Assembly (NCBI GenBank): GCA_944322255.1
Contig: CALUOK010000004.1
Location: 1-64,000, forward strand
Source of the DNA: Candidatus Methanomethylophilaceae archaeon
Lineage (GTDB): Archaea; Thermoplasmatota; Thermoplasmata; Methanomassiliicoccales; Methanomethylophilaceae
DNA: 64,000 bases
Direction of reading: 5' to 3'
This document shows, in pieces, positions 17,275-24,234 of the stretch. A program made the position numbers and the translations under genes. Position 1 is the first letter of the stretch. The number at the start of each line of letters is the position of its first letter. Under the pieces are notes generated by a model that worked only from the letters and a program-made list of their open reading frames with translations, searched no databases and had not been told where the DNA came from.

Positions 17275-18138
17275 TTACAGATCCTGTGCGCTTTCTTTGC
17301 TCAGAAACGTATCCAAAGTTTCGCCGTTTTCGGTTTTCCATTCAATCCAGCCGTTGGAACTTCTCCCCTGTATCACTCCCGAAGAGGCAGAGTAGCTGTC
17401 GAAGTGGCAGTCCTTGGTGAAAATCCCGTCAACGATCGTCCCCTCAGCGATGAGTTTCTCCCTCAGTTTGCAGTAGCCGGTGGACTTGAAGCTGTTGGAC
17501 ACGGTGTCTGATATCCTCGACCCCTTCAGGACGACGAACCCGTCCGATACAGGCATCCCTCTGGCATCGTATCCGATCTTTCCAGACATGTGGAACACGG
17601 TCCCCTTGCATTCCTCCTCAGTGGTGATCGGTGGCTCCAGGAAGCGGTGCCCCATAGCTCCAATCAGGATGCGCAGGTTGTACAGGAACTCCTCCATCTC
17701 GGCCCTGTCGGGCTCGGACAGGGATGATTTCGTCGGTTTGTTCATGTTCACCAACCGGCATCTGCCAGCGTTCATGGCGAGGGTGTACAGGGAGCTCTCC
17801 AGATACTTCGCCTGTGCTTTGTTTAGCTCGTTATCCCTGCTGACGAACACGATGCACTCTGTCCAATCCTGCCACACATCGTTGGAGATGTGCTGGTTCA
17901 GCCTTTTCAGAACCTCCTCGGCCTCTCCTATGTACACGTTGTCACTCTGATCGTCGGACTTCCCTATCAGGAAGTAGACGCCGGTGTACTGCAGCTCAGG
18001 CCTGTCGGTGCATTTGGATATGAGCGTACGCGGGACCTTGAACGCCAGTCCGGTCCAGTTGGACAGTTCACATTTCCATCTGCCGCCGGTATCTCCCTCT
18101 ATGAGGAAGAGGCGAATCGATTTTCCGAAGTTGCTCAT
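17275..18138 (-). CDS. GIY-YIG nuclease-family protein with DUF4357-type tail
   Basis: About 287 residues from the ATG at 18138; the frame also opens at 18219. I prefer the shorter form because it starts MSNFGKSIRLFLIEGD, typical of this family. The GIY-YIG core lies in TGVYFLIG, then VYIGEAEEVLKRLNQH, with the catalytic arginine in LKRL. A C-terminal segment resembling DUF4357 includes SSGVIQGRSSNGWIEWK. These proteins cut or bind nucleic acids and are often found inside restriction and defence islands. It is the first gene of a two-gene unit with the reverse transcriptase. It is GC-rich while the partner is AT-rich, so they may have different origins. Confidence 0.75.
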   Translation of the reverse strand: MSNFGKSIRLFLIEGDTGGRWKCELSNWTGLAFKVPRTLISKCTDRPELQYTGVYFLIGKSDDQSDNVYIGEAEEVLKRLNQHISNDVWQDWTECIVFVSRDNELNKAQAKYLESSLYTLAMNAGRCRLVNMNKPTKSSLSEPDRAEMEEFLYNLRILIGAMGHRFLEPPITTEEECKGTVFHMSGKIGYDARGMPVSDGFVVLKGSRISDTVSNSFKSTGYCKLREKLIAEGTIVDGIFTKDCHFDSYSASSGVIQGRSSNGWIEWKTENGETLDTFLSKESAQDL

Positions 18139-18266
18139 AGGGATCCGTCCAGTGGAAGGAGGTTCTAATTCTTCATTATGTTGTTCAGATTCCGATTCGG
18201 ATGAACCGTTTCTCACCATGCTTAATCAATGAGAAGGACTTGGTCACTTCCGATGGAGGTCGTGAT

Positions 18267-18488
18267 GTGAAGATGTTGAAGAAACTCAGGGAGGACTTCC
18301 GTAACGGAGGCTACATCGACGTTCTGAGGAAAGCAAGGATGATTTCCCAGATGATCAGAGTCAACAAGATGTCCCCTGATCATGAGATGTCTGTTCTCAT
18401 CGCCAAGGAGGTGAACGATCTGTTCTTCAGAGACTATCCTGCAGCCACGCAGAGGTTCATGAACAGCTTTTCCAACAGCAAGAAATGA
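18267..18488 (+). CDS. Small hypothetical protein
   Basis: Frame of about 73 residues from the GTG at 18267, preceded by GGAGGT (18255-18260) at 6 bases. An ATG at 18273 is a possible alternative; the frame opens further upstream at 18201, overlapping the 5' end of the divergent GIY-YIG frame. The protein is charged and helical (MLKKLREDFRNGG, VNDLFFRDYPAATQRF). I do not recognise it. Its position next to the nuclease and reverse transcriptase unit makes a regulatory or protective role possible, but this is speculation. Confidence 0.45.
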   Translation: MKMLKKLREDFRNGGYIDVLRKARMISQMIRVNKMSPDHEMSVLIAKEVNDLFFRDYPAATQRFMNSFSNSKK

Positions 18489-18715
18489 TTGTGGTTGCTG
18501 CCGGTTTAGCCATGGTAAACTTCTGAATCCCGATTTCTTGGGGAACTGGGTACACCTTCCCGCTTCACATGTTCTGATGTCCAGCAACCTTTGATAATTC
18601 CAAAATCATTATTTATTGTTATAACGTAATGGTGTCTGAGGTCGGGAAAAAAGCTGTAGAATCATCCTCGAGGGCATGGCCATCACCATCGAGAACAGCA
18701 GCAGGGAGTGATTGC

Positions 18716-19366
18716 ATGGGAACGGTGAAAGTGGATGCTTCGCAATGCTGGAACGAATTATTTCAGATCCTCCATAGGGTCGTCACCGACGATGAGCGCT
18801 ACGTGGTCGAAACCGGGGGCGGCAACGCGGTCATCGTGAGTGAGGAGACTTGGGAGGGTCTGATGGAGACCATATGCATCCTATCCGATCCGGAGATGCT
18901 GTCCTCCCTGGAGGAGGCCGAGTCGGAGTACCCCGACGGATGTGTGGAGTGGAGGGAGTGCCTGAGGCGCATGGGTGAGTGGCCGTCATGTAACGAATCA
19001 CCATCAGACAGGGAACAAAATGGCGGTGAGGTCGGAGAATTGGCGACGGAATCTTTCTTCGAGGACATGATTATCGACACCCCGGAAGCAGCGGCCAACC
19101 TGGAGGCGCTCTTTGAGAGCGATGTCATATGGAAACGTGGGGATACAAGGTTCCGGTACAACGACCCAGAAGTGCTGAAGAAACTATACGAGAAGCACTG
19201 CAAGAACGAGGACATGGTCATCGACACCCCGGAAGCAGCGGCCAACCTGAAGGCGCTCTTTGAGAGCGGGGTGAAGTGGAAACGCGGGAACACCGAGTTC
19301 ACCTACGGTAAGGTCGATGACGAGTTCGTCAGAGAAGTGACGGAGAAGTACGGCGGGAAGGACTGA
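18716..19366 (+). CDS. YefM/Phd-like antitoxin with duplicated C-terminal module
   Basis: From the ATG at 18716 (ribosome site GGGAG 8 bases upstream) the product has 216 residues. Residues 1-85 match the YefM/Phd antitoxin fold and closely resemble the antitoxin at 20810; both contain GNAVIVSEE and LSDPEMLSS. A linker follows, then two tandem modules of about 45 residues, each beginning D-M-(I/V)-I-D-T-P-E-A-A-A-N-L and continuing with WKRG. No toxin gene follows. The tandem modules are not a known toxin to me; they may replace the usual toxin-binding tail. The frame opens at 18629, but the shorter start fits the antitoxin family better. Confidence 0.6.
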   Translation: MGTVKVDASQCWNELFQILHRVVTDDERYVVETGGGNAVIVSEETWEGLMETICILSDPEMLSSLEEAESEYPDGCVEWRECLRRMGEWPSCNESPSDREQNGGEVGELATESFFEDMIIDTPEAAANLEALFESDVIWKRGDTRFRYNDPEVLKKLYEKHCKNEDMVIDTPEAAANLKALFESGVKWKRGNTEFTYGKVDDEFVREVTEKYGGKD

Positions 19367-19524
19367 CTCACGGTCATGCCTGAAGGGCATAGCTCCATGT
19401 CCGTGTCGGAGTCCATCTGGTTGTTCGGTGCGAGTCGGATCATAAGGTAATGGCGTTCGTCCGATCCCCGCTGTTCTCCATCGTTCTCGCTCGTGGGGGC
19501 GGTTCCATCGCTGGTACTGACCAG

Positions 19525-19533
19525 GATAAATAC
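19525..19533 (+). promoter_or_regulatory. TATA box of the DUF1638 gene
   Basis: GATAAATAC lies 23-31 bases before the ATG at 19556. With the usual archaeal spacing, initiation would fall at or next to the start codon, that is, a leaderless message. Confidence 0.55.
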
Positions 19534-19555
19534 GCCGTCATGGAATCATGTATCC

Positions 19556-20422
19556 ATGACCGAAGGTGTGCTGGGGATCATCGGATGCCCCATGCTTGTT
19601 GACAACCTCGTCTGGAGCCTGAAGGACGACACGGACGAGAAGGACATTACCATCATCGACACGGGGCACGAGGGCCCCCTCCGCGAGCAGCTGGACGCCT
19701 GCTCGATCCCCTACAGGACCATAGGCGAGGAGGACGCCCTCTCCGGGGGATACGTCCCGACCGAGGGGAGGTTCAACCTCCTGGTCTACCTCATGGACCT
19801 GGGCCTGCACTCGGTCCCCGAGGAGCTCAGGTCCAAGACGGAGGACGTCGCCACTAGGATGCAGCCCTACGTGGATGCCATCGGGTTCTACCTGGGAACC
19901 TGCGGCACGTACCACTGGGACATCCCCAAGTGGTGCGAGGAGAAGGGTCTGAAGCCTGCCGAGATGTTCCGCGACAGTGACGGGTGCCCGTGCGACGACT
20001 GCGTCGGTGTCAACATCGGCGGAGGTCCGAGGTACCTGGAGATGCAGAAGCGCTACACCGGATACCTCTACATGTTCCCGTCGATGGTCGCCAACAACGA
20101 CGCATTCCTCAGGGCCAACAACCGTGAGGCGGAGGAGTCGATGAAGCACATGACCCCCGAGATGATGGAGATCCTCGGCATCGAGCCCGGCCAGGACGGG
20201 TACATGAGATGGCTCCTGAGCCTCGGCCACTACCAGCACATGCTGAAGCTCGACAACGGGATCGGTGACGTCAGCCATTACGACGAGGGTCTGGAGAAGC
20301 TGAGGGAGAGGAACCACCTGGACATCGTCGTCGCGGAGCCGGGATGGGCGACCACCCAGCCGACGGAGGACCTCTACGCCAAGTGCAAGTCGATGCTCGA
20401 CGCGGCGCACAGGTCCGGATGA
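19556..20422 (+). CDS. DUF1638 family protein
   Basis: Protein of 288 residues starting MTEGVLGIIGCPMLVDNLVW, the characteristic opening of DUF1638. These proteins are abundant in methanogenic archaea and often lie near corrinoid methyltransferase genes; their biochemical role is not established. Visible features are cysteines in GCPM, GTCGTYHWDIPKWCEEKG and CPCDDCVGVNIGGGPRYLE, compatible with metal or cofactor binding. The start was chosen from the family beginning and the TATA box 23 bases upstream; the open frame extends to 19493. No methyltransferase neighbour occurs here. It supports a methanogen-related host. Confidence 0.75.
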   Translation: MTEGVLGIIGCPMLVDNLVWSLKDDTDEKDITIIDTGHEGPLREQLDACSIPYRTIGEEDALSGGYVPTEGRFNLLVYLMDLGLHSVPEELRSKTEDVATRMQPYVDAIGFYLGTCGTYHWDIPKWCEEKGLKPAEMFRDSDGCPCDDCVGVNIGGGPRYLEMQKRYTGYLYMFPSMVANNDAFLRANNREAEESMKHMTPEMMEILGIEPGQDGYMRWLLSLGHYQHMLKLDNGIGDVSHYDEGLEKLRERNHLDIVVAEPGWATTQPTEDLYAKCKSMLDAAHRSG

Positions 20423-20809
20423 TCCGACAGGGGCGCGGAGTTTCCGTCCGCGCCCACCAAACCTTGTTCCCACCTGCATCCCTTGTGTGAGGCTCGAATC
20501 CTCCAGCGGTTAGATCTGATCGCAATTCTCTCGCATCGGCACATCAGGACTGTCATGGCGGTCTAACGTTGAGCGACCGTAGACAATGCCGCCATCCACA
20601 TCTATGGTCGAACGTCGATGGGCACTCGGAACACGGCATTGTTCGCAAAGCCGCTTGACGGGAGCGGATACGGTTCCGGGATGCCTGCACGTCAGAGGCC
20701 GGACGGGAGCAGGCACTGGGGCCCGTATATTCGTCTGTGTGTCTATGGAACTTGTGAACACACCGAATATGTACATGATAACGTACATTCAAATAATGGG
20801 GATGTGGAT
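20423..20809. other. Intergenic region with hairpin and TA operator
   Basis: No convincing gene is present. A long hairpin is formed by ATGGCGG (20555-20561) and CCGCCAT (20589-20595), with TCTA/TAGA pairing inside. A tRNA-like T-arm text, CTCGAATCC, occurs near 20494 but no tRNA can be folded around it. The end of the region holds the operator and promoter of the following toxin-antitoxin pair. Confidence 0.4.
20769..20788. promoter_or_regulatory. Inverted repeat, likely autoregulatory operator of the YefM/YoeB pair
   Basis: ATGTAC (20769-20774) and GTACAT (20783-20788) form an inverted repeat 21 bases before the antitoxin start. YefM-type antitoxins bind such palindromes and repress their own operon. 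The inner text ATAACGTA also occurs at about 18620-18627, upstream of the other YefM-like gene. Confidence 0.5.
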
Positions 20810-21076
20810 ATGGACACCATGGAGACTGTGAATGCCACGCAATGCAGGAAGGATCTATTCTCGATCCTCGATCGGGCGGTCAGGGACAACGAGAGGTGTG
20901 TGGTGACCACCAAGAACGGGAACGCCGTCATCGTGAGCGAGGAGGCATGGAACAGTCTGATGGAGACCCTCTACATCCTGTCGGACCCGGAGATGCTGTC
21001 CTCGATAGAGGAAGCCGAATCCGAGTATCCCGATGGTTGCGTGGAGTGGAGAGAGTGTCTGAAGGATACAGAGTGA
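20810..21076 (+). CDS. YefM/Phd family antitoxin
   Basis: Protein of 88 residues from ATG at 20810 (a second in-frame ATG is at 20819). It has the YefM fold pattern: VNATQCRKDLFSILDRAV, then CVVTTKNGNAVIVSEEAWNSLMET. YefM antitoxins bind operator DNA through the N-terminal half and neutralise YoeB-type RNases through the C-terminal tail. The stop codon overlaps the toxin start in GTGA, the usual coupling that keeps antitoxin in excess. It is strikingly similar to the first 85 residues of the product at 18716, so the two loci derive from a duplication or from related imports. Confidence 0.8.
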   Translation: MDTMETVNATQCRKDLFSILDRAVRDNERCVVTTKNGNAVIVSEEAWNSLMETLYILSDPEMLSSIEEAESEYPDGCVEWRECLKDTE

Positions 21077-21351
21077 TCCTGTCGAAGAGGGCGCAGAAGG
21101 ATCTCGAGGAGCTTGTCAGAGAGGGTCATCGTGAAAAAGTGACCGTCATGCTCCAGAGGATGGAGGCCGATCCGTTCTATCCACCGTACGAGAAGCTCTC
21201 CCTGAATCTCAGCGGGAAGTACTCCAGGCGCATAACGATCAGAGACCGTCTCGTCTACGAGATCCGCCAGGCTGATGACTGCAGGGGTGTGGTCTTCGTG
21301 CTGAGGATGAAAGGCCATTACAAGGGGATCCACGCTCTGCTGTCGTTGTGA
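21073..21351 (+). CDS. YoeB-family mRNA interferase toxin
   Basis: Protein of 92 residues from a GTG that overlaps the antitoxin stop by 4 bases, with AAGGA just upstream. It matches the RelE/YoeB fold: VILSKRAQKDLEELV at the start, then EKLSLNLSGKYSRRITIRDR, LVYEI and a final RMKGHY. The segment LSGKYSRRI corresponds to the conserved YoeB active-site strand, and the C-terminal H-Y pair is also typical. YoeB cleaves mRNA on the ribosome. All main residues seem present, so the toxin is probably active. Confidence 0.82.
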   Translation: MILSKRAQKDLEELVREGHREKVTVMLQRMEADPFYPPYEKLSLNLSGKYSRRITIRDRLVYEIRQADDCRGVVFVLRMKGHYKGIHALLSL

Positions 21352-21436
21352 CGTCGGGTGACGAACGGTCTGTTGGTACGAGACGATCCTCCCGGTCGGT
21401 CGGAACTGTATGGTAAAACGTTAAGGTGGGGATGAC

Positions 21437-21991
21437 GTGCCCTGCATCATGTGGGAGCTCGACGTCCTCCAGTGGTTCGATTCCGTCCACGGTCCCGTTC
21501 TGGACCCGCTAATGGTCGGAATCACCTACAGCGCCACCTCTGGTCTGGTGTGGTTCGTCCTGGGCTTCCTGATGACATGCTCCCAGAGATGGAGGAGGTG
21601 CGGCGTTTCGGTCATAGTGTCGGTCATCGCCGCGTACGTCGTCGTGGATGTGGTCCTCAAGCCAATGGTCTGCAGGGAGAGACCGTTCATGGTGGAGGAC
21701 CTCGACCTCCTGATCCTGGCTCCGGACTCCTGGTCCTTCCCGTCCGGCCACACGGCCTCGGCCTTCGCCGGTGCGACCGCCCTGCTGATACACAGCAGGA
21801 GGTGGGGCGCCGCGGCCATGGTCTACGCCGTGCTAGTGGGAATCTCCCGTCTCTACCTGTGCGTCCACTGGCCCACCGACGTGGTCGCCGGTGCGCTGGT
21901 CGGCATCGCCGTGGCGTTCGCCGCGACGTGGTTCATGTCCCGCTGGATCCCGTACTTCAGGGAGCTGGACCGGGACGGGGCGCTGGTCTGA
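21437..21991 (+). CDS. PAP2-family membrane phosphatase
   Basis: Protein of 184 residues (GTG at 21437; an ATG at 21449 is an alternative). It carries the three PAP2 motifs: KPMVCRERP, SFPSGHTAS and SRLYLCVHWPTD. Five or six hydrophobic helices place it in the membrane. In archaea such enzymes dephosphorylate polyprenyl diphosphates or lipid phosphates; the exact substrate cannot be read from sequence. It is in a single-gene unit after the YefM/YoeB pair and convergent with dapB. Motifs are complete. Confidence 0.85.
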   Translation: MPCIMWELDVLQWFDSVHGPVLDPLMVGITYSATSGLVWFVLGFLMTCSQRWRRCGVSVIVSVIAAYVVVDVVLKPMVCRERPFMVEDLDLLILAPDSWSFPSGHTASAFAGATALLIHSRRWGAAAMVYAVLVGISRLYLCVHWPTDVVAGALVGIAVAFAATWFMSRWIPYFRELDRDGALV

Positions 21992-22026
21992 CCCGATCTG
22001 CCATGCCAATCGGAATTGGTTGGACT

Positions 22027-22098
22027 GGCTATGATCTGACTTGTAGATTTGGCTATGAGTTTGCTTGTAGGTTTGGCCATGAAGCTGCTTGTAGATTT
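22027..22098. repeat. Three tandem 24-bp repeats
   Basis: Three contiguous units at 22027-22050, 22051-22074 and 22075-22098 share the pattern GGCTATGA-(6)-CTTGTAGATTT, with a few differences between copies. They lie between the PAP2 gene and the 3' end of dapB. The multiple of three would allow coding, but the frame has no gene context. Function unknown; possibly a simple expansion. Confidence 0.7.
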
Positions 22099-22133
22099 GA
22101 CCGACAGCCACGATGTCCGGATGTCTGGCACAT

Positions 22134-22156
22134 TTGTGTCGACACTGTTGACACAA
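22134..22156. promoter_or_regulatory. Inverted repeat between convergent genes
   Basis: TTGTGTC and GACACAA form a 7-bp inverted repeat with a 9-bp spacer that itself contains the palindrome core GTCGACAC. It is either a bidirectional transcription stop or a protein-binding site. Confidence 0.35.
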
Positions 22157-22176
22157 TTTCAGAAAGGAAGGAGAAT

Positions 22177-22192
22177 GGGGGCTCCCGCCCCC
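22177..22192 (-). terminator. Terminator hairpin of dapB
   Basis: GGGGG, six loop bases, CCCCC, about 20 bases beyond the dapB stop on the minus strand. Confidence 0.45.
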
Positions 22193-22212
22193 GGAAATGA
22201 TTTGAAAAAGGC

Positions 22213-23022
22213 TCACTCGAGCACGTCGGCCATGGAGTAGACCCTGCCCTTGGCCTGCTTCACGACCCAGCCGGCCGCCATGACGGCCCCGCCCACGAAG
22301 ATCTCCCTGGAGTGGGCCTGGTGGCGGATCTCGATCCTCTCGGAGTTGCCGATGAACATGACGGTGTGGTCGCCGACGATGTCCCCGCCCCTGATGGCAT
22401 GGATGCCGATCTCCTTGCCGCGGGGGCAGTGGCCCTGCCTTCCGTAGACGAAGTCCTTCCCGCCCATGGCCTCGCTGATGATCTCGGCCGCGGTCATCGC
22501 GGTGCCGCTGGGGGCGTCCTGCTTCTGGTTGTGGTGCGCCTCGATAATCTCCACGTCGTAGTCGTCGCCCAGGAGGAGGGCGGCCTGCCTGATCAGCTTG
22601 TTGAACACGCCGACTCCGATGGAGTAGTTGGTGGAGATCACGGCCGCCACGTTGTTCCTGACGACGGCGTCGGTGATGCTCTGCTTGACCTCGTCGGAGA
22701 GTCCGGTGGTCCCGATGATCAGGTTGACCCCGGCGTCGGCGGCGATGGGCGCGTTGACGGCGGTGGCCTTGGCGATGGTGAAGTCCAGGAGGACGTCGGT
22801 CTTGGAGTCCTTCAGCACCTGGGCCAGGTCCTTGGAGTCCGACACGGGCACCCCGAGGGCGCCGACGCCGACGACCTCGCCGATGTCCTTCCCGACGTTC
22901 ACCAGGTCGAACGCGGAGGACACGGTCATGCCCTCGGTGGCCAGGATGCGCTTCACGAGCATCTGTCCCATCCTTCCGCAGGCCCCTACGAGGCCCACCC
23001 TTGTAACGTTGCTGTCTGCCAT
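22213..23022 (-). CDS. dapB: 4-hydroxy-tetrahydrodipicolinate reductase
   Basis: Protein of 269 residues with the dinucleotide-binding GLVGACGRMGQ at the start and the DapB signature EIIEAHHNQKQDAPSGTA, in which the histidine pair and the lysine are catalytic. It reduces the product of DapA in the diaminopimelate pathway to lysine, using NAD(P)H. I chose the ATG at 23022; the frame extends upstream to 23160, but the extra residues are not family-like. A TATA-like CTAAATAC at about 23053-23060 (minus strand) lies about 30 bases upstream. It is a single-gene unit here with no other lysine gene adjacent. Confidence 0.92.
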   Translation of the reverse strand: MADSNVTRVGLVGACGRMGQMLVKRILATEGMTVSSAFDLVNVGKDIGEVVGVGALGVPVSDSKDLAQVLKDSKTDVLLDFTIAKATAVNAPIAADAGVNLIIGTTGLSDEVKQSITDAVVRNNVAAVISTNYSIGVGVFNKLIRQAALLLGDDYDVEIIEAHHNQKQDAPSGTAMTAAEIISEAMGGKDFVYGRQGHCPRGKEIGIHAIRGGDIVGDHTVMFIGNSERIEIRHQAHSREIFVGGAVMAAGWVVKQAKGRVYSMADVLE

Positions 23023-23082
23023 GGTTATCTGAGGCTCATGATGCAGGGATACCGTATTTAGGTATCGGGTTCCAGGAAAATC

Positions 23083-23153
23083 CACGGTTGCGAAAAATAC
23101 AAAGTGAAATTCACGGTTGCGAAAAGTTAGGAACAAAATCCACGGTTGCGAAA
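23083..23153. repeat. Three phased copies of CACGGTTGCGAAA at 29-bp period
   Basis: The 13-mer CACGGTTGCGAAA occurs at 23083-23095, 23112-23124 and 23141-23153, exactly 29 bases apart. Flanking bases are also shared (AAATCC or AAATTC before, A-rich after). They lie upstream of dapB on its minus-strand 5' side. Phasing near three helical turns would put the copies on almost the same DNA face, as with iterons or cooperative operators. No known site is recognised. Confidence 0.75.
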
Positions 23154-23281
23154 TTTCCATCCTAACAGGAACGCGGTGGCCTTCTCATACCGATGTGGCA
23201 GGACTGTCATGCATCACATCAGAGATGTGCATGTGTTCGAACCGTAAAGTCATTTAAACGTCGGACGGGATCGAAGAAACC

Positions 23282-23443
23282 ATGGAGGATTCGTACATCT
23301 TCTCGGAGAAGTTCATGGAGGGACTCAGAAGGGTCGGTCCGGGATCCCAGTTCTGGTACAGGAGCAGGTTCGATCCGTTGACGGTCAACGAGTACATGAT
23401 GATCGTCGAGTACGAGTCCAAGGTCGATCTCAATGAGCAGTAA
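23282..23443 (+). CDS. Small protein upstream of zeta-like remnant, putative antitoxin
   Basis: A 53-residue acidic frame (MEDSYIFSEKFMEGLRR to KVDLNEQ) ends in overlap with the ATG of the following zeta-toxin-like remnant. Small genes in this position before zeta-like ATPases often encode the partner protein. It is too short to be recognised by motif. Coding potential is supported by the overlap and by its good codon composition. The pair is probably non-functional because the ATPase gene is broken. Confidence 0.45.
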   Translation: MEDSYIFSEKFMEGLRRVGPGSQFWYRSRFDPLTVNEYMMIVEYESKVDLNEQ

Positions 23444-23716
23444 GCTGTACGCCATCGTCGGGCCGAACGGTTCCGGGAAATCATCCGTTATCAGAAGCAC
23501 GGAGCTGGACATAGTCTGCCCATTCATCATCAATCCTGACAACTTCGCCAGATGCATCAAGGATGTGGACGATGAGACCGAAAGATGCCTGTCCGTTATG
23601 AGGCCTTTTTCTGCGACAAGGGAGGAGATTTCCTCAGGGTTGTAGCTGTCAAGAGGAACGGTGTGGTCAGCATGTCCGACAATGTTCCGGGATGGATCCG
23701 TGATTCGCAGCTGTGA
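23433..23716 (+). pseudogene. Decayed zeta-toxin-like P-loop kinase gene
   Basis: The first part reads KLYAIVGPNGSGKSSVIRS with an intact Walker A, then FIINPDNFAR, as in zeta-type toxins and related ABC-type ATPases. The frame then ends early at a TAG (23643-23645). A different frame from about 23600 gives FFCDKGGDFLRVVAVKRNG and then NVPGWIRDSQL, which matches the usual end of the same family, stopping at 23716. The central kinase domain, roughly 100 residues, is missing. This is thus an internal deletion plus frameshift. Intact relatives phosphorylate small metabolites such as UDP-N-acetylglucosamine and are countered by a small antitoxin. Confidence 0.65.
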
Positions 23717-23771
23717 ATCCTTGTCGGAACATGGAATGTGACGGACGCGTCTCTTTCTCTGGGTGGGAAGA

Positions 23772-23790
23772 GGGCCCCCTGCGGGGGCCC
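23772..23790. terminator. Strong hairpin terminator
   Basis: GGGCCCCC TGC GGGGGCCC, a perfect 8-bp stem, lies 11 bases beyond the stop of the carboxymuconolactone decarboxylase-family gene (minus strand). Confidence 0.65.
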
Positions 23791-23800
23791 GTTACGGGAC

Positions 23801-24181
23801 TCACTCGTCCCACTCGGCGAAGAGCTTGGAGATGCCCTTCTTGGCCACCGACCAGCAGGGGACCCCGCCGATCAGCACCGCGACCTTGATGGCCTCCAGG
23901 ATCTCCTCCTTGGTGGCGCCGTAGTTCTTGGCCACCCTGGCCTGGGCGTACACGCAGTCCTCGCACATCCTGACCGCCACGCACGACAGCGCCATCAGCC
24001 TCTTGGTCTTCCTGTCCAGGGCCCCGTCCTCCACCATGACCCTGTCCATGGTGTGGAGGGTGTCTATGAAGGAGGGGTCCAGCTCGTTGATAGCCTTCAG
24101 CGTGTCCGGGGCGTATCCGCCCATTCCGCTGCACATCTGTCCGAACTTGTTGTTGCCGCATCCCGGCCCGTTCTGAGTCAT
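23801..24181 (-). CDS. Carboxymuconolactone decarboxylase (AhpD-like) family protein
   Basis: Protein of 126 residues from ATG at 24181. The core RLMALSCVAVRMCEDCVYAQARVAKNYGATKEEILEAI matches the CMD/AhpD family with a CxxC pair, in which the cysteines act in peroxide or disulfide chemistry. A cysteine- and glycine-rich start (GPGCGNNKFGQMCSGMGG) is unusual. Many archaeal members are annotated alkylhydroperoxidase-like; the substrate is unknown. It lies 53 bases downstream of the inositol phosphatase-family gene on the same strand, so co-transcription is possible. Confidence 0.75.
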   Translation of the reverse strand: MTQNGPGCGNNKFGQMCSGMGGYAPDTLKAINELDPSFIDTLHTMDRVMVEDGALDRKTKRLMALSCVAVRMCEDCVYAQARVAKNYGATKEEILEAIKVAVLIGGVPCWSVAKKGISKLFAEWDE

Positions 24182-24234
24182 GGGGGAGGGATGTCCCGGC
24201 GAGGGGAAAAGGGTGTCCGTCCCGCGGGGCGGAT

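Noticed and set aside
20485-20515. tRNA gene or tRNA-derived attachment site (GGCTCGAATCCTCC)
   Set aside because: Only a T-arm-like text is present. No anticodon arm, D-arm or acceptor stem can be paired around it on either strand.
22027-22098. CRISPR or minisatellite of functional type
   Set aside because: Units are contiguous with no spacers and diverge from one another.
23083-23153. CRISPR array
   Set aside because: Only three 13-bp repeats with 16-bp spacers are present, and there are no cas genes. Repeat and spacer are both too short.
23640-23716. TAG read-through as pyrrolysine in the zeta-like gene
   Set aside because: Reading through the TAG at 23643 gives no family-like sequence; the conserved C-terminus lies in a different frame, so deletion and frameshift explain it better.
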